Part shown: positions 1-10,165 of the stretch, in pieces
Layout of the letters: every line of letters starts with the position of its first letter
How positions within the stretch are numbered: position 1 is the stretch's first letter
DNA from: Impatiens glandulifera
Lineage: Eukaryota > Streptophyta > Magnoliopsida > Ericales > Balsaminaceae
Assembly: GCF_907164915.1 (NCBI RefSeq)
Contig: NC_061862.1
Location: 140,483,913 to 140,547,912, forward strand
Reading direction: 5' to 3'
DNA length: 64,000 bases
Position numbers and translations under genes: made by a program
The notes under the pieces: model-generated
The model's database searches: none
What the model was told of the DNA's origin: nothing
What the model saw: only the letters and a program-made list of their open reading frames with translations

Positions 1-2058
1 CGTTTGATGCAAAATCCGATATTGGGATAATGCTAGGTTACTCAGCGGTTAGTAAAACATATAGAGTATATAACACTAGAACTTTAACCGTAGAAGAATC
101 CCTTCATGTTGTATTGAATGAATCGGTTGAAAGTAACACTACATCATCCTTTGATCTACACAACAGATTGGAAAATAATAATATTCATTCTGATAGTGAA
201 GATGAGATTCCGGTTTTCAGACGGTTTGTCCATGACCAAATGGGTGTTGTTGAAACCCAGCCGGATCAAGTTGACACACATCAGGAAGCTGACACCTCAG
301 TTCAAACTGAGGAAATCGGTCGGTCTAACACTATTGATCAGCCTACCAATATGTCTATCCTTGATCAAACAAACGGTAATTTTGTAGACACCCCTGAACC
401 GAATCTCAAAAGGAACACAAATCATCCTCCTGAGCTTATTATAGGTGACTCTTCAAAACCTGTCCAAACTAGGCGACAAAAACTGGAGGAATACTTCAAT
501 TCCGCTTTCATATCCCAGATTGAGCCAAAAAAGGGTGGATGAAGCATTGTCGGATCTGGATTGGATTTTGGAAATGCAAGAAGAGTTAAACCAGTTTGAG
601 AGTAATAAAGTCTGATACCTAGTCCTTAGACCGAAAGATCAACCGGTCATAGGAACAAGATGGGTATTCAGAAATAAACTCAATGAAGACGGTTTGGTTA
701 CGAGGAACAAAGCTAGATTAGTGGCACAAGGATACAAACAGGAAGAAGGCATTATTTTGAAGAATCATTTGCTCCTGTAGCTAGAATTGAAGCCATTAGG
801 ATTTTTCTAGCCTTTGTTGCTTTCAAAAATTTCAAAGTTTTTCAAATGGATGTTAAAAGTGTATTTTTAAATGGTGACCTACGTGAAGAAGTATACGTTG
901 AGCAACCACCTGGTTTTAAAAATGATGACCTACCTAATCATGTATATCGTCTAAATAAAGCACTGTACGGTTTAAAATCAGCTCCTAGAGCTTGGTATGA
1001 TACATTAACCTCATTTCTGATACATCATGACTTCACCATAGGTTCAGTGGATAAAACCCTATTTAAATTTGAGAAAAAGGGACACATTCTACTTGTTCAA
1101 ATATATGTAGATGATATCATTTTTGGATCAACCGATCCTAAGCTGTGTGATAAATTCTCAACCCTAATGACCAACAAATTTGAAATAAGTATGATGGGAG
1201 AATTGAGCTTCTTCCTAGGCCTTCAGGTTAAACAACTCGAAGGAGTAACTTTCATTAGTCATCCCAAATATACAAAGGAACTTCTAAAGAAATTTAAAAT
1301 GGACACATGTTCTTCTGCCGCTACTCCAATGAGCTCATCAATCAAGCTGGATAAAGATGATGACGGTCAGGGAGTAGACCTAACCACCTATCGTGGAATT
1401 ATCGGCTCACTTCTGTACCTGACAGCAAGTAGACCGGACATACTATTTGCGGTCATAGTGTGTGGAAGATTTAAGTCAACCCCAAACAATCTCACTATAC
1501 AGCCGCTAAACGAATCCTGAAATATCTAAAGGGAACACCCGAAGTCAGTCTGTGGTATCCAAAGGACTCATCTTTTAACCTCACAAGTTACTCTGACGCA
1601 GACTATGCAGGATGTAAGGTTGATAGAAAAAGTACCAGCGGAACATGTTAATTCTTAGGTGATCGGCTTGTTTCATGGCACAACAAAAAGAAAACGTCGG
1701 TTGCTACGTCAACCGCAGAGGCTGAATATCTGGCAGCCGGAAGTTGTTGTTCACAACTCCTATGGATTCAACAGCAACTTAAGGACTTTGGTGTCATCGC
1801 CGAAGAGTCTCTTATTTTCTGTGATAACACAAGTGCTATATCAATCACATACAATCCGGTTTTACACTCTAGAACCAAGCACATCGACATAAGGCATCAT
1901 TTCATCCGGGAACATGTCATGTAGAAGCATATCCGGATGGAATATGTAGCAACAGATCAACAAATAGCCGATATCTTCACAAAGCCCTGCAGGAAGCTAA
2001 GTTTTCTTTCTTCAGAAACATCCTCGGCTTAACCGATATTAATCAACTCATTTCTTAA
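1..2058 (+). pseudogene. Ty1/copia pol remnant (integrase C-terminus, reverse transcriptase, RNase H)
   Basis: This is the 3' half of a copia polyprotein. Bases 1-540 carry the integrase C-terminal signature (LGYS, then YRVYN) and an acidic linker. About 543-845 is the reverse transcriptase N-terminus ([24 protein letters not shown]). Bases 846-1520 are the RT core, with [12 protein letters not shown] and the catalytic YVDDI near 1105. About 1521-2058 is RNase H, with SDADYAGC, KSTSGT and STAEAEYLAA, ending in a TAA at 2056-2058. The frame shifts near 533 and 750, a Trp codon has become TGA near 615, and further stops lie in RNase H near 1650 and 1922, so the polyprotein is dead. The upstream gag and protease lie outside the window. 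The long linker and the accessory ORF downstream resemble the SIRE/Maximus lineage, which is an inference from recalled families. Confidence 0.9.
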
Positions 2059-2542
2059 ACCTCTAACCTCTAAAAGGAAAAATCGGTTCGGATAGACAAA
2101 ACCGGCAGTTCTTCCTAAAATGTCGGAAACTGAATTTACCATCATATTTATTGAAGAACCGCTTTGTCTATCAGTTACAGTAAACCGACCAATTACTTAG
2201 TACCTACACTAATTAACTGCATCGGGACCAATAGCTGAAAACCAACCGATTTGAATATAATATATTCTGGAATATTTGACTTCCTAATAAAATTGGAACA
2301 ATTGTTTGTGTTTGGATGTATATGTTCTGAAAAGATGCATTTTCAAAACAAAGCAGTCATGCCTCAAAAGACGTGAAGATATGATATCTCTCACCGTCCA
2401 GGCCTATGACTCACACCGTTAGGCTGTAAACATACCTAATTCATGCAAGATGTTTTATCCTATAGTTAATAAACTAAATTACCTGCTACCCACTGGATAA
2501 TACTATTCACCTATATCATCCTTCAACTAATATATAAGTTAG
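2059..2542. other. Spacer between pol and the downstream ORF
   Basis: There is no coding frame of note. It is the segment that separates pol from the accessory ORF, and contains an octamer-like short repeat rich in ACCG (for example AATCGGTTCGG near 2083). No clear LTR end was recognised. Confidence 0.5.
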
Positions 2543-3322
2543 ATGAACATCAAACAAATATCCACAATATCAACCTATCATCTCACTAAGACAAAAATGT
2601 CTCAGTTCCAAAACATTCTTCAAGTTGATTTTGACTCAACACAAAGGACACAACACTATGAGATCTTCAAAATGATTAAGTCTCTGGAAAGTATCGGTCT
2701 GCGGCCTTTCCTAGATGACAAACATGTCATCTTTCACGAAACCGATACCGAATTCTTCCATAATGCTAGAGTCTTCCGTGGTACTCCATTCTTCGACATT
2801 CTTATCCAATCAAGGGTAAGAGGAACGGTGTTTGACTTCTCCGAGCGAGATTTCGCTCGGTGCTTCGACCTTCCGAAGAAAGGTCTTACTGACCTAAATG
2901 TCTCGGCTGAACTGAAAGCCGAAATATCTTTAAATTTTTCCCGCTCCAACTTTCCAGTCGATGATCACGGAACACGGTCATCATTGAGGGTTGAATATCA
3001 TCTCCTCAACGACATCATCGGTAGGGCCATCCTAGGAAAGGATGTCACCAACACCTACTGCACCACAGTCTTCAACATCATGACCGCCATCACAACCGAT
3101 ACTCTAGTCAATTGGTCTAGGCTGCTGTTTGACATCCTGATCTGGATGATCACCACCCGTCATACCGGCTTTATTCCCCAAATCAGCTCTCTACTTATCG
3201 AACTCGGGGTTCCGCTTTGTCCAGGCGAAGGGCTGAACCAATCCCAGGTCTTGAACAGGGATTCCGCTGATTATTTCAGAAAGAACACATTTTTGGTTTC
3301 CATTCATAAGAGATCTCCATGA
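2543..3322 (+). CDS. Retroelement accessory ORF (putative plant transposon protein type), C-terminus replaced at the unit 1 junction
   Basis: This is an uninterrupted 259-codon frame. ATG at 2543 gives the longest form, but the second ATG at 2597 (protein starting MSQFQN) sits in a better AAAATGT context and may be the real start. The body resembles the plant-specific 'putative plant transposon protein' domain found downstream of pol in some copia and gypsy elements: a basic, aromatic N-terminal half, then RVEYHLLNDIIGRAILGK and a hydrophobic helix-rich region. I infer it belongs to the copia pol at 1-2058, which lies on the same strand about 480 bp upstream. Native homology ends at 3271. The last 16 or so residues (YFRKNTFLVSIHKRSP) are encoded by antisense LINE DNA of the 30-kb unit, so the C-terminus is a junction artefact. 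No catalytic function is assigned. Expression is unlikely but cannot be excluded. Confidence 0.7.
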   Translation: MNIKQISTISTYHLTKTKMSQFQNILQVDFDSTQRTQHYEIFKMIKSLESIGLRPFLDDKHVIFHETDTEFFHNARVFRGTPFFDILIQSRVRGTVFDFSERDFARCFDLPKKGLTDLNVSAELKAEISLNFSRSNFPVDDHGTRSSLRVEYHLLNDIIGRAILGKDVTNTYCTTVFNIMTAITTDTLVNWSRLLFDILIWMITTRHTGFIPQISSLLIELGVPLCPGEGLNQSQVLNRDSADYFRKNTFLVSIHKRSP

Positions 3323-3701
3323 CATTGTACTTTCATTTCTTATCCACAATTGCCATTTTCATTGGCAGGACACTCTTAGGATGCACTTAAATGCTAATTC
3401 TAGCAAAGGACAAATGCTCTCTTCCTTTAGTTATTGGGTACATATATAATGATTTCCCAATTGTACATGCAAAATGATTAATTACTTCAGCGTTGTACAT
3501 GTGGGTTGAAATGTTCCAGAGCTTGAACCAAATCTGGGTCGTTTCCTTTGGTCTGCTCTGTAGATTCATCTCTTCTGACCACTTTTTCAGCTTCATTCTA
3601 TTTGATCCTATGTAAGTATGCCCTTTCTCCAGGATTTCTTTTAGATTTGAGTCATTTTTAAACGACATGAAGTAGAGGTCATGTATTTTTTGTAAAAACA
3701 T
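3272..3701 (-). pseudogene. LINE ORF1 fragment (DUF4283-like), unit 1, cut at the junction
   Basis: Read on the minus strand from an ATG at 3701, this gives a 104-residue open stretch (to 3387) matching the N-terminal domain of plant LINE ORF1 proteins (DUF4283). It has the pattern LKEILEKG..YIG..R.KLKKW, then TTQIWFKLWNISTHMYN, IGKSLYMYPIT and LSFARISI. Beyond the first stop the same frame continues with YEWKPKMCSF, the approach to the CCHC zinc knuckle (usual form YEWkPxxCxxC). The fragment is cut at 3272, where foreign DNA begins, so the knuckle is lost in this copy. ORF1 proteins bind the LINE RNA; this one is a remnant. Confidence 0.7.
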
Positions 3702-3819
3702 TTTGATGATGAGAGCAAAGAAACCCTAAAAGATGATAATAGAAAAAACCATAATCGAGAGTGTATTCTTGAATATTCCAAGAGATCAGGATCGATGCAA
3801 AGTTAAAAGATCAATTGCA

Positions 3820-3965
3820 CGACACATTCATTGAACGACACATCCAATGCACAACACGACGTTTGTCATTGCACGACACGACACAACACGACACAAGGAA
3901 TGAAAGGCACAACGATTGCACGACACGACACGATGATTACACGACACGCGATTGCAAAACGATGA
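3820..3965. repeat. Degenerate ACGAC/CACGA-rich array, unit 1
   Basis: Runs of CACGACACGACAC-type pentamers alternate with ATTGCACGACAC and GAACGACACATC phrases. It is visibly more GC-rich than its surroundings. The ORF over it is low-complexity and not considered coding. Confidence 0.75.
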
Positions 3966-4830
3966 ATGGCGAGTTCCAACAACGAATTCCGATGATTTCT
4001 ACGGCAAGTTTCAAAGAAGATTATGATTTTTCTCTAATATCTCATCCCCATTGTATTCACCCAAATAGTTATGGTTCGATTTCCTTCCTTTGATTATTCA
4101 CTACTTAACTCAATATTTTTTTTCCTATCTTTTATGTTTAAAATTTATACATAATTCTACTACAATGTATTACAAAATCTTTCCCAAATATTAAAATTGT
4201 TATAAAAAATTTAATTTTAAATATATTTATTATGTTATAAATATTTATAATTATGTGCAAACTTATAACTCAATGTTATAGTCAGATTCATAATTTTGTA
4301 GAGAGAAATAACATATTTTTTCAATAAAAGAGATAATTTGGGCATGTTAATCCAAATCTATCTTTAGATTTATTTGAATATGTTCAAGTTCCTCTCCCCT
4401 TCAACTAATTGAATTTATTTTTGTAAATTTTACTTAGAAAATTGTATCAACTTAGTATGGACAAAACAGTATAATAAAACCCTTTAGCTATCTTTTGGAA
4501 TCAAGATATATTTATTTAAAAAAATTAAAAACTACTTAAAATTCATGAAATCTTCAAATGTTTAGTTTATTATTACATAAATAAAATAATGAAAAGACAC
4601 TATAATGGAAAAAAACTTATATATTCGCCCCTTCTTATACATTTGATCATTATAAGAAATTCATATGTATAAGCTTTTTTATTTTTATACCTTTTTAGCT
4701 CAATCATTTATATATGTTTGTTGAATAATATAGCAGAAAATCTTATTATAAGTGCTTTTAATATTTACTTATTAAATTGATAATTTACTTTTCATAATTT
4801 TGTTGTTAGACTTCTTTATTGTTTTTTTCT
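3966..4830. other. AT-rich spacer, unit 1
   Basis: No gene or recognisable element. It holds the empty target site (TATAAATA, 4236-4243) of the MITE present in unit 2. Confidence 0.6.
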
Positions 4831-6023
4831 CTCTTTTTTAAGTTTTTTTTTTCGGGGGGGGGGGGGAAACGACTCAGCGTTATTTCATTAAAAATTCCCA
4901 AAAATGGAAAAAAACACGAGTTTAATAGATCATTTTAGACAGGCCTAGAATGATTTTGAAATCGTAACATTCTGAGTAAAAGCTAAAAAGCTAAAAACGT
5001 AAATGAATTATCTGATTACAATGCTTTCAATTCTAGTGAGTTTAAAAAACGGTAAATTCCAGTTCCTACAGATATTCTAGTTTTGCTCCGTGTTTGGATT
5101 TCTTGTCCACGTTCCCGCGAGGGCGCTACAATCCGATACAATATCTTTCCATAACTCTTCAATGCTCCTGCGGGTTCTGTCATATACATTTGCATTCCGC
5201 TCTTGTCAAATGTTATACACCACTGCTCCAAAGCCGCGCTTGAACACGCTTGTTGCAAATCTATTTCCTTTGGCTTTGAGTAGTGCTGCATCTTTGATTT
5301 CATTCCATTCGCTCAGGAAACTGATCAGCTCCAGGCTTTTATAGAATCTGTCCCAAAGCTCTAAAGCAATATAGCAGCTCCCGAATAGGTGATCTATGGT
5401 TTCTTCATTTCCTCTACAAAGAAGACAGTTTGTGTCCGTGATGCTCATATATTTGCTGATACGATCACGAGTGTTGAGTCTTTCCCAGAAGGCGAGCCAT
5501 AGGATGAACTGGTGTCTAGGTATAATCTTCGTTGACCATACAAGAGGAGCCCATTCTACTTTCTGTGCTTTTTCCCGGGTTACCTCCTATATTTTCTTCG
5601 ATACCAACTTCCCATTGTCCTCAACATTCCATTCATGAATATCCGGTTTGTCGTGTAGTTGTATGTTACTTATATGATCAAGTATTCTCTGTCCTTCTGG
5701 ATTTTTTCTCAAGAGTGAGTCCCAATTTCCGTGTTTAATGTCTCTGTTTTTCGCTTCTGAGCAGTCCCTTCTGATGCGGGTATTTTGAAACTCCTCTTTG
5801 TGGATGAAAGGCTGGTTTTCGAACCAGGAGTCGTGCCAGAATAGAGTGCCTTTCCCTTCCCCTAGCCGGATGTCATAAAGATCTGCAATATCGCTTCTTA
5901 GTTTAAGAATCTTTTTTAGAGACCTGCTCATACCTTCATGAATTTTGCAGGTCCGGATGCTGGTTTCGTATTTCATAAACCTCGTATGCACCCATTTGAT
6001 CCATAGTGACCCTCTTTTTTAGG
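4831..6023 (-). mobile_element. LINE-a, 5'-truncated LINE with target-site duplication, unit 1
   Basis: A minus-strand LINE copy flanked by near-identical 12-bp duplications, CTCTTTTTTAAG (4831-4842) and CTCTTTTTTAGG (6012-6023). Its 3' end lies on the left: after the conserved terminal motif AAGTCGTTT the minus strand runs into a C tract of about 13 and then an A tract, seen on the plus strand as T(n)CG(n) at 4843-4866. Only the C-terminal part of ORF2 and the 3' UTR are present, typical of incomplete target-primed reverse transcription. Confidence 0.88.
5040..6000 (-). pseudogene. LINE ORF2 C-terminal fragment with zf-RVT domain (LINE-a, unit 1)
   Basis: The minus-strand frame from about 5991 reads through the region after the RT domain (GEGKGTLFWHDSWFENQP), then IIPRHQFILWLAFWERLNTRD, then the RVT zinc-binding domain with CLLCRGNEETIDHLFGSC near 5410-5430, and KGNRFATSVFKRGFGAVVYNI. 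Two Trp codons have become stops (near 5588, at the KKI end, and near 5204, after VVYNI), otherwise the frame is continuous. In the intact family this is the tail of the endonuclease/reverse transcriptase polyprotein. The endonuclease and RT catalytic domains are absent because the insert is 5'-truncated. Confidence 0.88.
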
Positions 6024-6289
6024 TTTTGCAATAGCTTAACTCATCTTAGCTAGCCAATTTGTTGGATATGTGAATGTAACAAATCCAAGTTACTTGACAA
6101 ACAAAACATATGTGTAAGAACTCATTGGAGGGACACTACAAAACTTGATGACTTATACATTATTTTTATAAAGTCAACAATTAAATTATGTTGGAGACTT
6201 TTTATATATTTTTTGTGACGTCCTATATGGAAAAATCATAGTAAATATGAATTTCATATAAAAGTGAGGCTAGTAGACTCACCGGTGAA
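6024..6289. other. Spacer with CACTA-like start motif, unit 1
   Basis: Noncoding. It contains GGGACACTACAAAACTTGATG near 6131, which recalls a CACTA-type terminus next to the inverted-motif array, but no matching opposite end was found. Confidence 0.3.
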
Positions 6290-6812
6290 AATGGGGTCTA
6301 AATCGAGAGTATAATATCTCGGTAATGACCATAAATCTCTCGGTATAAACCTAATACTGAAAGTTTGGGTAACACTCGGCATTCGTCGGTATTGTCACTT
6401 TCGGAAAATATATTTGGGTGTTTACCGAGATATATCATAAATTTATCGGTTTAGATACCAAAGAGAAAACCCGAGAGTTATATAAAAAAACTCTCGGTTG
6501 TTCTTGAAAGGTCAAAACCGAGAGTTTTATAGACAACTTTCGGTTTTTATCCTTCAAGAAAAATCGAGAGTTTTCTATATAACTCTCGGTTTTTCTTGAA
6601 GGAGAAAAACCGAGAGTTGTATGAACAACTCTTTAGTTTTTTATTTTCAAGAAAACCAAAAGTTTTCCAAAAACTCTCGGTTTTTTCGTTTAAAATAAAC
6701 CCGAGAGGTATATGGAAAACATTCGTTTTTCCCTTTCAAGAAAAACCGAAAACATTTCAAATAACTCTCGGTTTTTCATAAAAGTGAAAACCGAGAGTTT
6801 TCTTTATAACTA
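6290..6812. repeat. Inverted-motif array (CTCTCGGTTTT / AAAACCGAGAG), unit 1
   Basis: The motif AAACCGAGAGTT and its complement AACTCTCGGTTT alternate every 25-35 bp across about 500 bp, separated by short AT-rich linkers containing CTTGAA or TTCAAG. Successive pairs would fold into a series of hairpins. This looks like the internal or subterminal repeat block of a DNA transposon, but no transposase frame is present. Confidence 0.7.
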
Positions 6813-7029
6813 TATTAAAAAAATAGAAAAATTATAATAAAAAAAAAGCTATATATCACTAATAAAGAGTTACATAAATAAAATTAAATTTGAAAATAAT
6901 ATCAACAAATCAAAACAACTCAATTGAAAATATATTCAAAACTCTTGTAAAAACCACCCCATAAAAAAAAAGAACATTAATATATATTATATATATATAT
7001 ATATATTTATAATATGAGAGAGAATTAAA
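6813..7029. promoter_or_regulatory. AT-rich upstream region of gene A with TA tract, unit 1
   Basis: An A-rich segment ends in a (TA)n tract at about 6983-7007, just ahead of the conserved leader exon. The inverted gene B also has a TA tract in the equivalent position (31199-31213 and 31263-31270), so the tract belongs to the shared promoter region. No single TATA box can be chosen. Confidence 0.35.
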
Positions 7030-7134
7030 TAGGCAATTCAATTAGGGTTTCCATTTGTGTCGGCCGTCCGACGAACTGTGGATTAGAATGGAGCAACGCC
7101 GGGGCTGTGTTCTTCCTAATACCTAAATCGAATC
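7030..7134 (+). other. Leader (5' UTR) exon of F-box gene A, unit 1
   Basis: This block (GGCAATTCAATTAGGGTTTCC, CGGCCGTCCGACGAAC, CGCCGGGGCTGTG, TCTTCCTAATACCTAAATCGA) is conserved, in reverse orientation, at 31068-31175 ahead of gene B. Conservation stops at a consensus donor, AATC|GTATGT, with GT at 7135. It holds an ATG at 7088 opening a 12-codon upstream ORF that ends TAA inside the exon. The assignment as a noncoding leader exon rests on the paired conservation and on an acceptor at 11006 just before the coding ATG. Confidence 0.6.
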
Positions 7135-7432
7135 GTATGTCTTCTTTCATGCATTCACCGATATCTTCTATTTTGTGATTTGTGTATGGATAACCTTTTT
7201 TATATCTGCTATAACCGTTCTTGTTGGGAGTTGTATAAAGGCCCTAGGGTTGCTAATATGAACTGGAAATCGATCCGAAGGGACCTTCACCAGGAGATTA
7301 TTATTCTTGAACTACCATATTCACATTATTTGTAATGTTGACAATGATATCTAGAATTTGAAAGTTGTAGTTTAAAGTGTAGGATCTTCAAATATGCAGA
7401 GTTTAGTTAATGATTTTTGTGGCTTGGAATTA

Positions 7433-7467
<35 letters not shown>

Positions 7468-7807
7468 TAAAATATGCTTTTAGATTGATCTCTTATATTT
7501 TAAAATTTGAAAGTTGTAGCTTCAAGTTTAAGATCCTAAAATATTAAGAGTTTACTTAATTATTGGAATGATTTTGGCTTGAAATTAAAAATAGTAATAG
7601 AAGGCCTCTAAAACAATGATTGATATGAGATATTTGTAGTTGGAGGATTAATACTTTGGAAGCCCATAATTCTTAGGTAGCTTTTGGAAATGTGCATGAA
7701 ATGCTGATTTTATTTTTTTGAAAAAATGGATGTTTTGTGAGGATATTATGGTGAGTGCTCATTTTCAAAACTGTGGATCATGAAATAAAAGTAATTTTGG
7801 CTTGTTT

Positions 7808-8340
7808 ATAAGGATACCAATCATTCTTTTTTGTTTCATTTTAAATATTTGTTCTATCTTTGTGTACCTAGATCTAGTTATAGAAGTCCATCTTCATATA
7901 AATTGTATAGAAACTCAATTAAATTTCTAAATGTGTATTTGTTTTATGTGACCTTGAATGTGAATCAAGAATGCATTAAGTTGATTAAAATGGTTATTGA
8001 CTTTACATTATGTTGTTGATAAATTTCTTTCATCTGTCTCAAGATCATTCGTTTTTTGATTTAGTCATAAATCATTGAAATTCTTTTCGAGGCTAGTGTA
8101 ATCTTTGTACGAGGTTAAAAAATTTGAAATTATTTATTCAATTATTAGGATATCAATCATTCTCTATAGTTTTGTTCAAATGTTTGTTTTATATTTGTTC
8201 ACTTAGATCGCTTATCTAAATTCTCTCCAAATAGAAATTGTCTTGAAAATAAAGTGATTTTTTAAAAGTTCCCTTGTTTGTAAGAATGCATTCAGTTGAT
8301 TAAAATGATTGCCTAAACTATTTTCATTTAACAATTCAAC
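7808..8340 (+). repeat. Two tandem copies of the intronic ~300-bp repeat, unit 1
   Basis: Copies begin GGATACCAATCATTCTTTT (7811) and GGATATCAATCATTCTC (8149). Shared landmarks in order are TGTTTCATTTTAAAT, ACCTAGATC or ACTTAGATC, AAATTGTATAGAAACTCAATT, GCATTAAGTTGATTAAAATG, TTTAGTCATAAATCATTGAAATTC and GAAATTATTTATTCAATTA. The second copy is shorter. Confidence 0.7.
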
Positions 8341-8407
8341 AACCAAGTGAGGCTTAATTATTTAGTTTGATTAATTACCCTTTCAAATACCCACTTCAAT
8401 TTATATA

Positions 8408-8523
8408 ATTTGAAGCTTTTGGAGTTGAATTTACCAAATGGGTATAGTGGAAGGATTGATGTTATTTCCTACTTATTTAGGCATTCTCTAGCTGAAGATC
8501 TGGTTGGAAATAAATTGTGGGAG
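8408..8523 (+). pseudogene. Orphan F-box-gene exon 2 in the leader intron of gene A, unit 1
   Basis: It encodes LKLLELNLPNGYSGRIDV and then SLAEDLVGNKLWE. This is clearly homologous to exon 2 of gene A (LQLLELNFSTGFHG, then SHLLRKNMWK), and it ends at the same type of donor, GAG|GTAACA, at 8524. No F-box exon precedes it, so it is the relic of another tandem gene copy whose first coding exon was lost. An alternatively spliced cassette is possible but less likely. Confidence 0.7.
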
Positions 8524-9009
8524 GTAACACCTTTTTCCTATTTGTTGTTGTTATTCTTCATTTTTTTAATCTGTTTATTTGAATATGATGTTTTATTACT
8601 ATTTAACATCCTTAAATGGTTGTTTTAAAAAATAGTATAGGTTTATTCCCATTGGATACATATTTATGTTTCATAACAAAACAACTATCAAATCTCAGTT
8701 GATACATAATTCCTTACTATCTTAGTTTGATAGAGTTCTAGGCTAATAACAACAAGGTCAAAATTGTACCCCACAAAACGAGTGGGGGATTTGTAATGTG
8801 AGATTCCAATAATTTTTCATTTATTATGAAACTATTATGATATATATATATATATATAATTGTCCATAAATTAAGCCTTATCAGAAAGTAGACTAAAGTC
8901 TAACGATAAACTTAAAAGTAATATGTTAATGTTTAGACATAACCACTTTATTTGAAGTAAACTTAAATCAAGTAATCTTTGAGAAAATAAATTCCCAGTT
9001 TAGCTCATG

Positions 9010-9565
9010 GGGTTAGAAGTGTTTAATATTTGGTTTGAACCGAATATCTGACCCAATTTGAATTCACCGAATTTGAATAAATCAATTTCAAATATTATTT
9101 TTGATTTTTGAATCGAATTATAAACCAATTCGGATTCAAATATAGTTTTCGAAATGATTTTTGAGTCGAGGTTTCAACTCGAACACCAAACTGAAAACCG
9201 AATTCATATTTATTATTTATTTTAATTATGTATTTTATTATTATATAAAATTAAATGATTATATATTTTATTATATACTAAATTAGGTCCGCCGCTAGTA
9301 TTTACTAATCTCTAAGACTTTAATTCCTAAATCTGTTGAGAGGGAAGATAAAAAAAAGTGCAAGTGCAATTAATAAAAAACACAATTGTGTAGGTGTTCA
9401 ATATTTGGTTTAAATCGAATATTTGACCGAGTTTGAATAAAATGAATTCAAATTTTAATATTTGGGTTTGTTTTCTAATTGGCTTACAAAAAATAAAATT
9501 CGAAAAATTTGAATTAAGGAACTCAAATAACTAAAAACCGAATCTATTAACGTCCCTAGACTGGG
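9010..9565. repeat. Two related AT-rich repeats (possible MITE remnants), unit 1
   Basis: The phrases GTGTTTAATATTTGGTTTGAA (9020) and GTGTTCAATATTTGGTTTAA (9392) open two similar blocks rich in CGAATTTGAAT. The second ends GTCCCTAG, giving a weak inverted match to its opening TAGGTGTTCA, which recalls hAT-type MITE ends. No target duplication was found. Confidence 0.4.
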
Positions 9566-10074
9566 CTATGCCTAATTCCGTTAATAAATTATGATTTTAT
9601 AGTTGAATAGATTCTAGTAAATGACTTCAAATGGGATATTTGATCTTCGGGTGAGCATTTGGGCTCATAGACGACAAATTATGGCTCGAGAGCTTCTTCG
9701 AAGTTGCAGCTTTGTTTGTTGTGGTCATTTTGATAACACGAGGAAAATGGTGGCTCGTAGCTTCATCGTTCCTCAGAATATGTTGACTCTCAGATTATAA
9801 TATTGAGAATTTATATTATATGATAGTAGACTTTCCTAGTTCAAATGTTTCTAAGTTTATTTAAAGTTTTTTTTAAAGAAAAAGAAAAAGAAAATATATC
9901 AATGTCAATAATAAACATCTTTTTACACCCAAATTTATTGTGATTGCGTAAATAATATTTTTCTTTAAATCGGTTCATTTTTTTTTATCTTTTTATCATC
10001 TTAATTTTATTTCTCTTCTAGATTGATCACCTTTATAAATGGATAAACGGATTATGTATGTAGCCCTTAAACAC

Positions 10075-10165
10075 ACTTAACCATTTAACTTGTCGCTGAC
10101 GGGCTCAACCCAGGACCTTAGGGTGAGTATCCACCACTTATTGATGTTAGGCTAGATTGATCACG
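10075..10165 (-). repeat. SINE-like stretch with a B-box-like motif, unit 1
   Basis: On the minus strand, GGTGGATACTCACCC is followed by AAGGTCCTGGGTTGAGCCCG. The GGTTGAGCCC part resembles a pol III B box (GGTTCGANNCC). No 3' tail or target duplication is evident. This could be a decayed tRNA-derived SINE. Confidence 0.3.

Noticed and set aside
5090..5344. Plus-strand ORFs over LINE-a (and equivalents at 23848, 35163, 53863)
   Set aside because: They are shadows of the minus-strand zf-RVT frame, which has the recognisable motifs.
6131..6160. CACTA transposon start (CACTACAAAACTTG)
   Set aside because: No matching terminus or transposase was found, so it is mentioned only as context for the array.
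10075..10165. A tRNA gene on the minus strand
   Set aside because: Only a B-box-like phrase is present. No acceptor stem, anticodon arm or A box pairs up.
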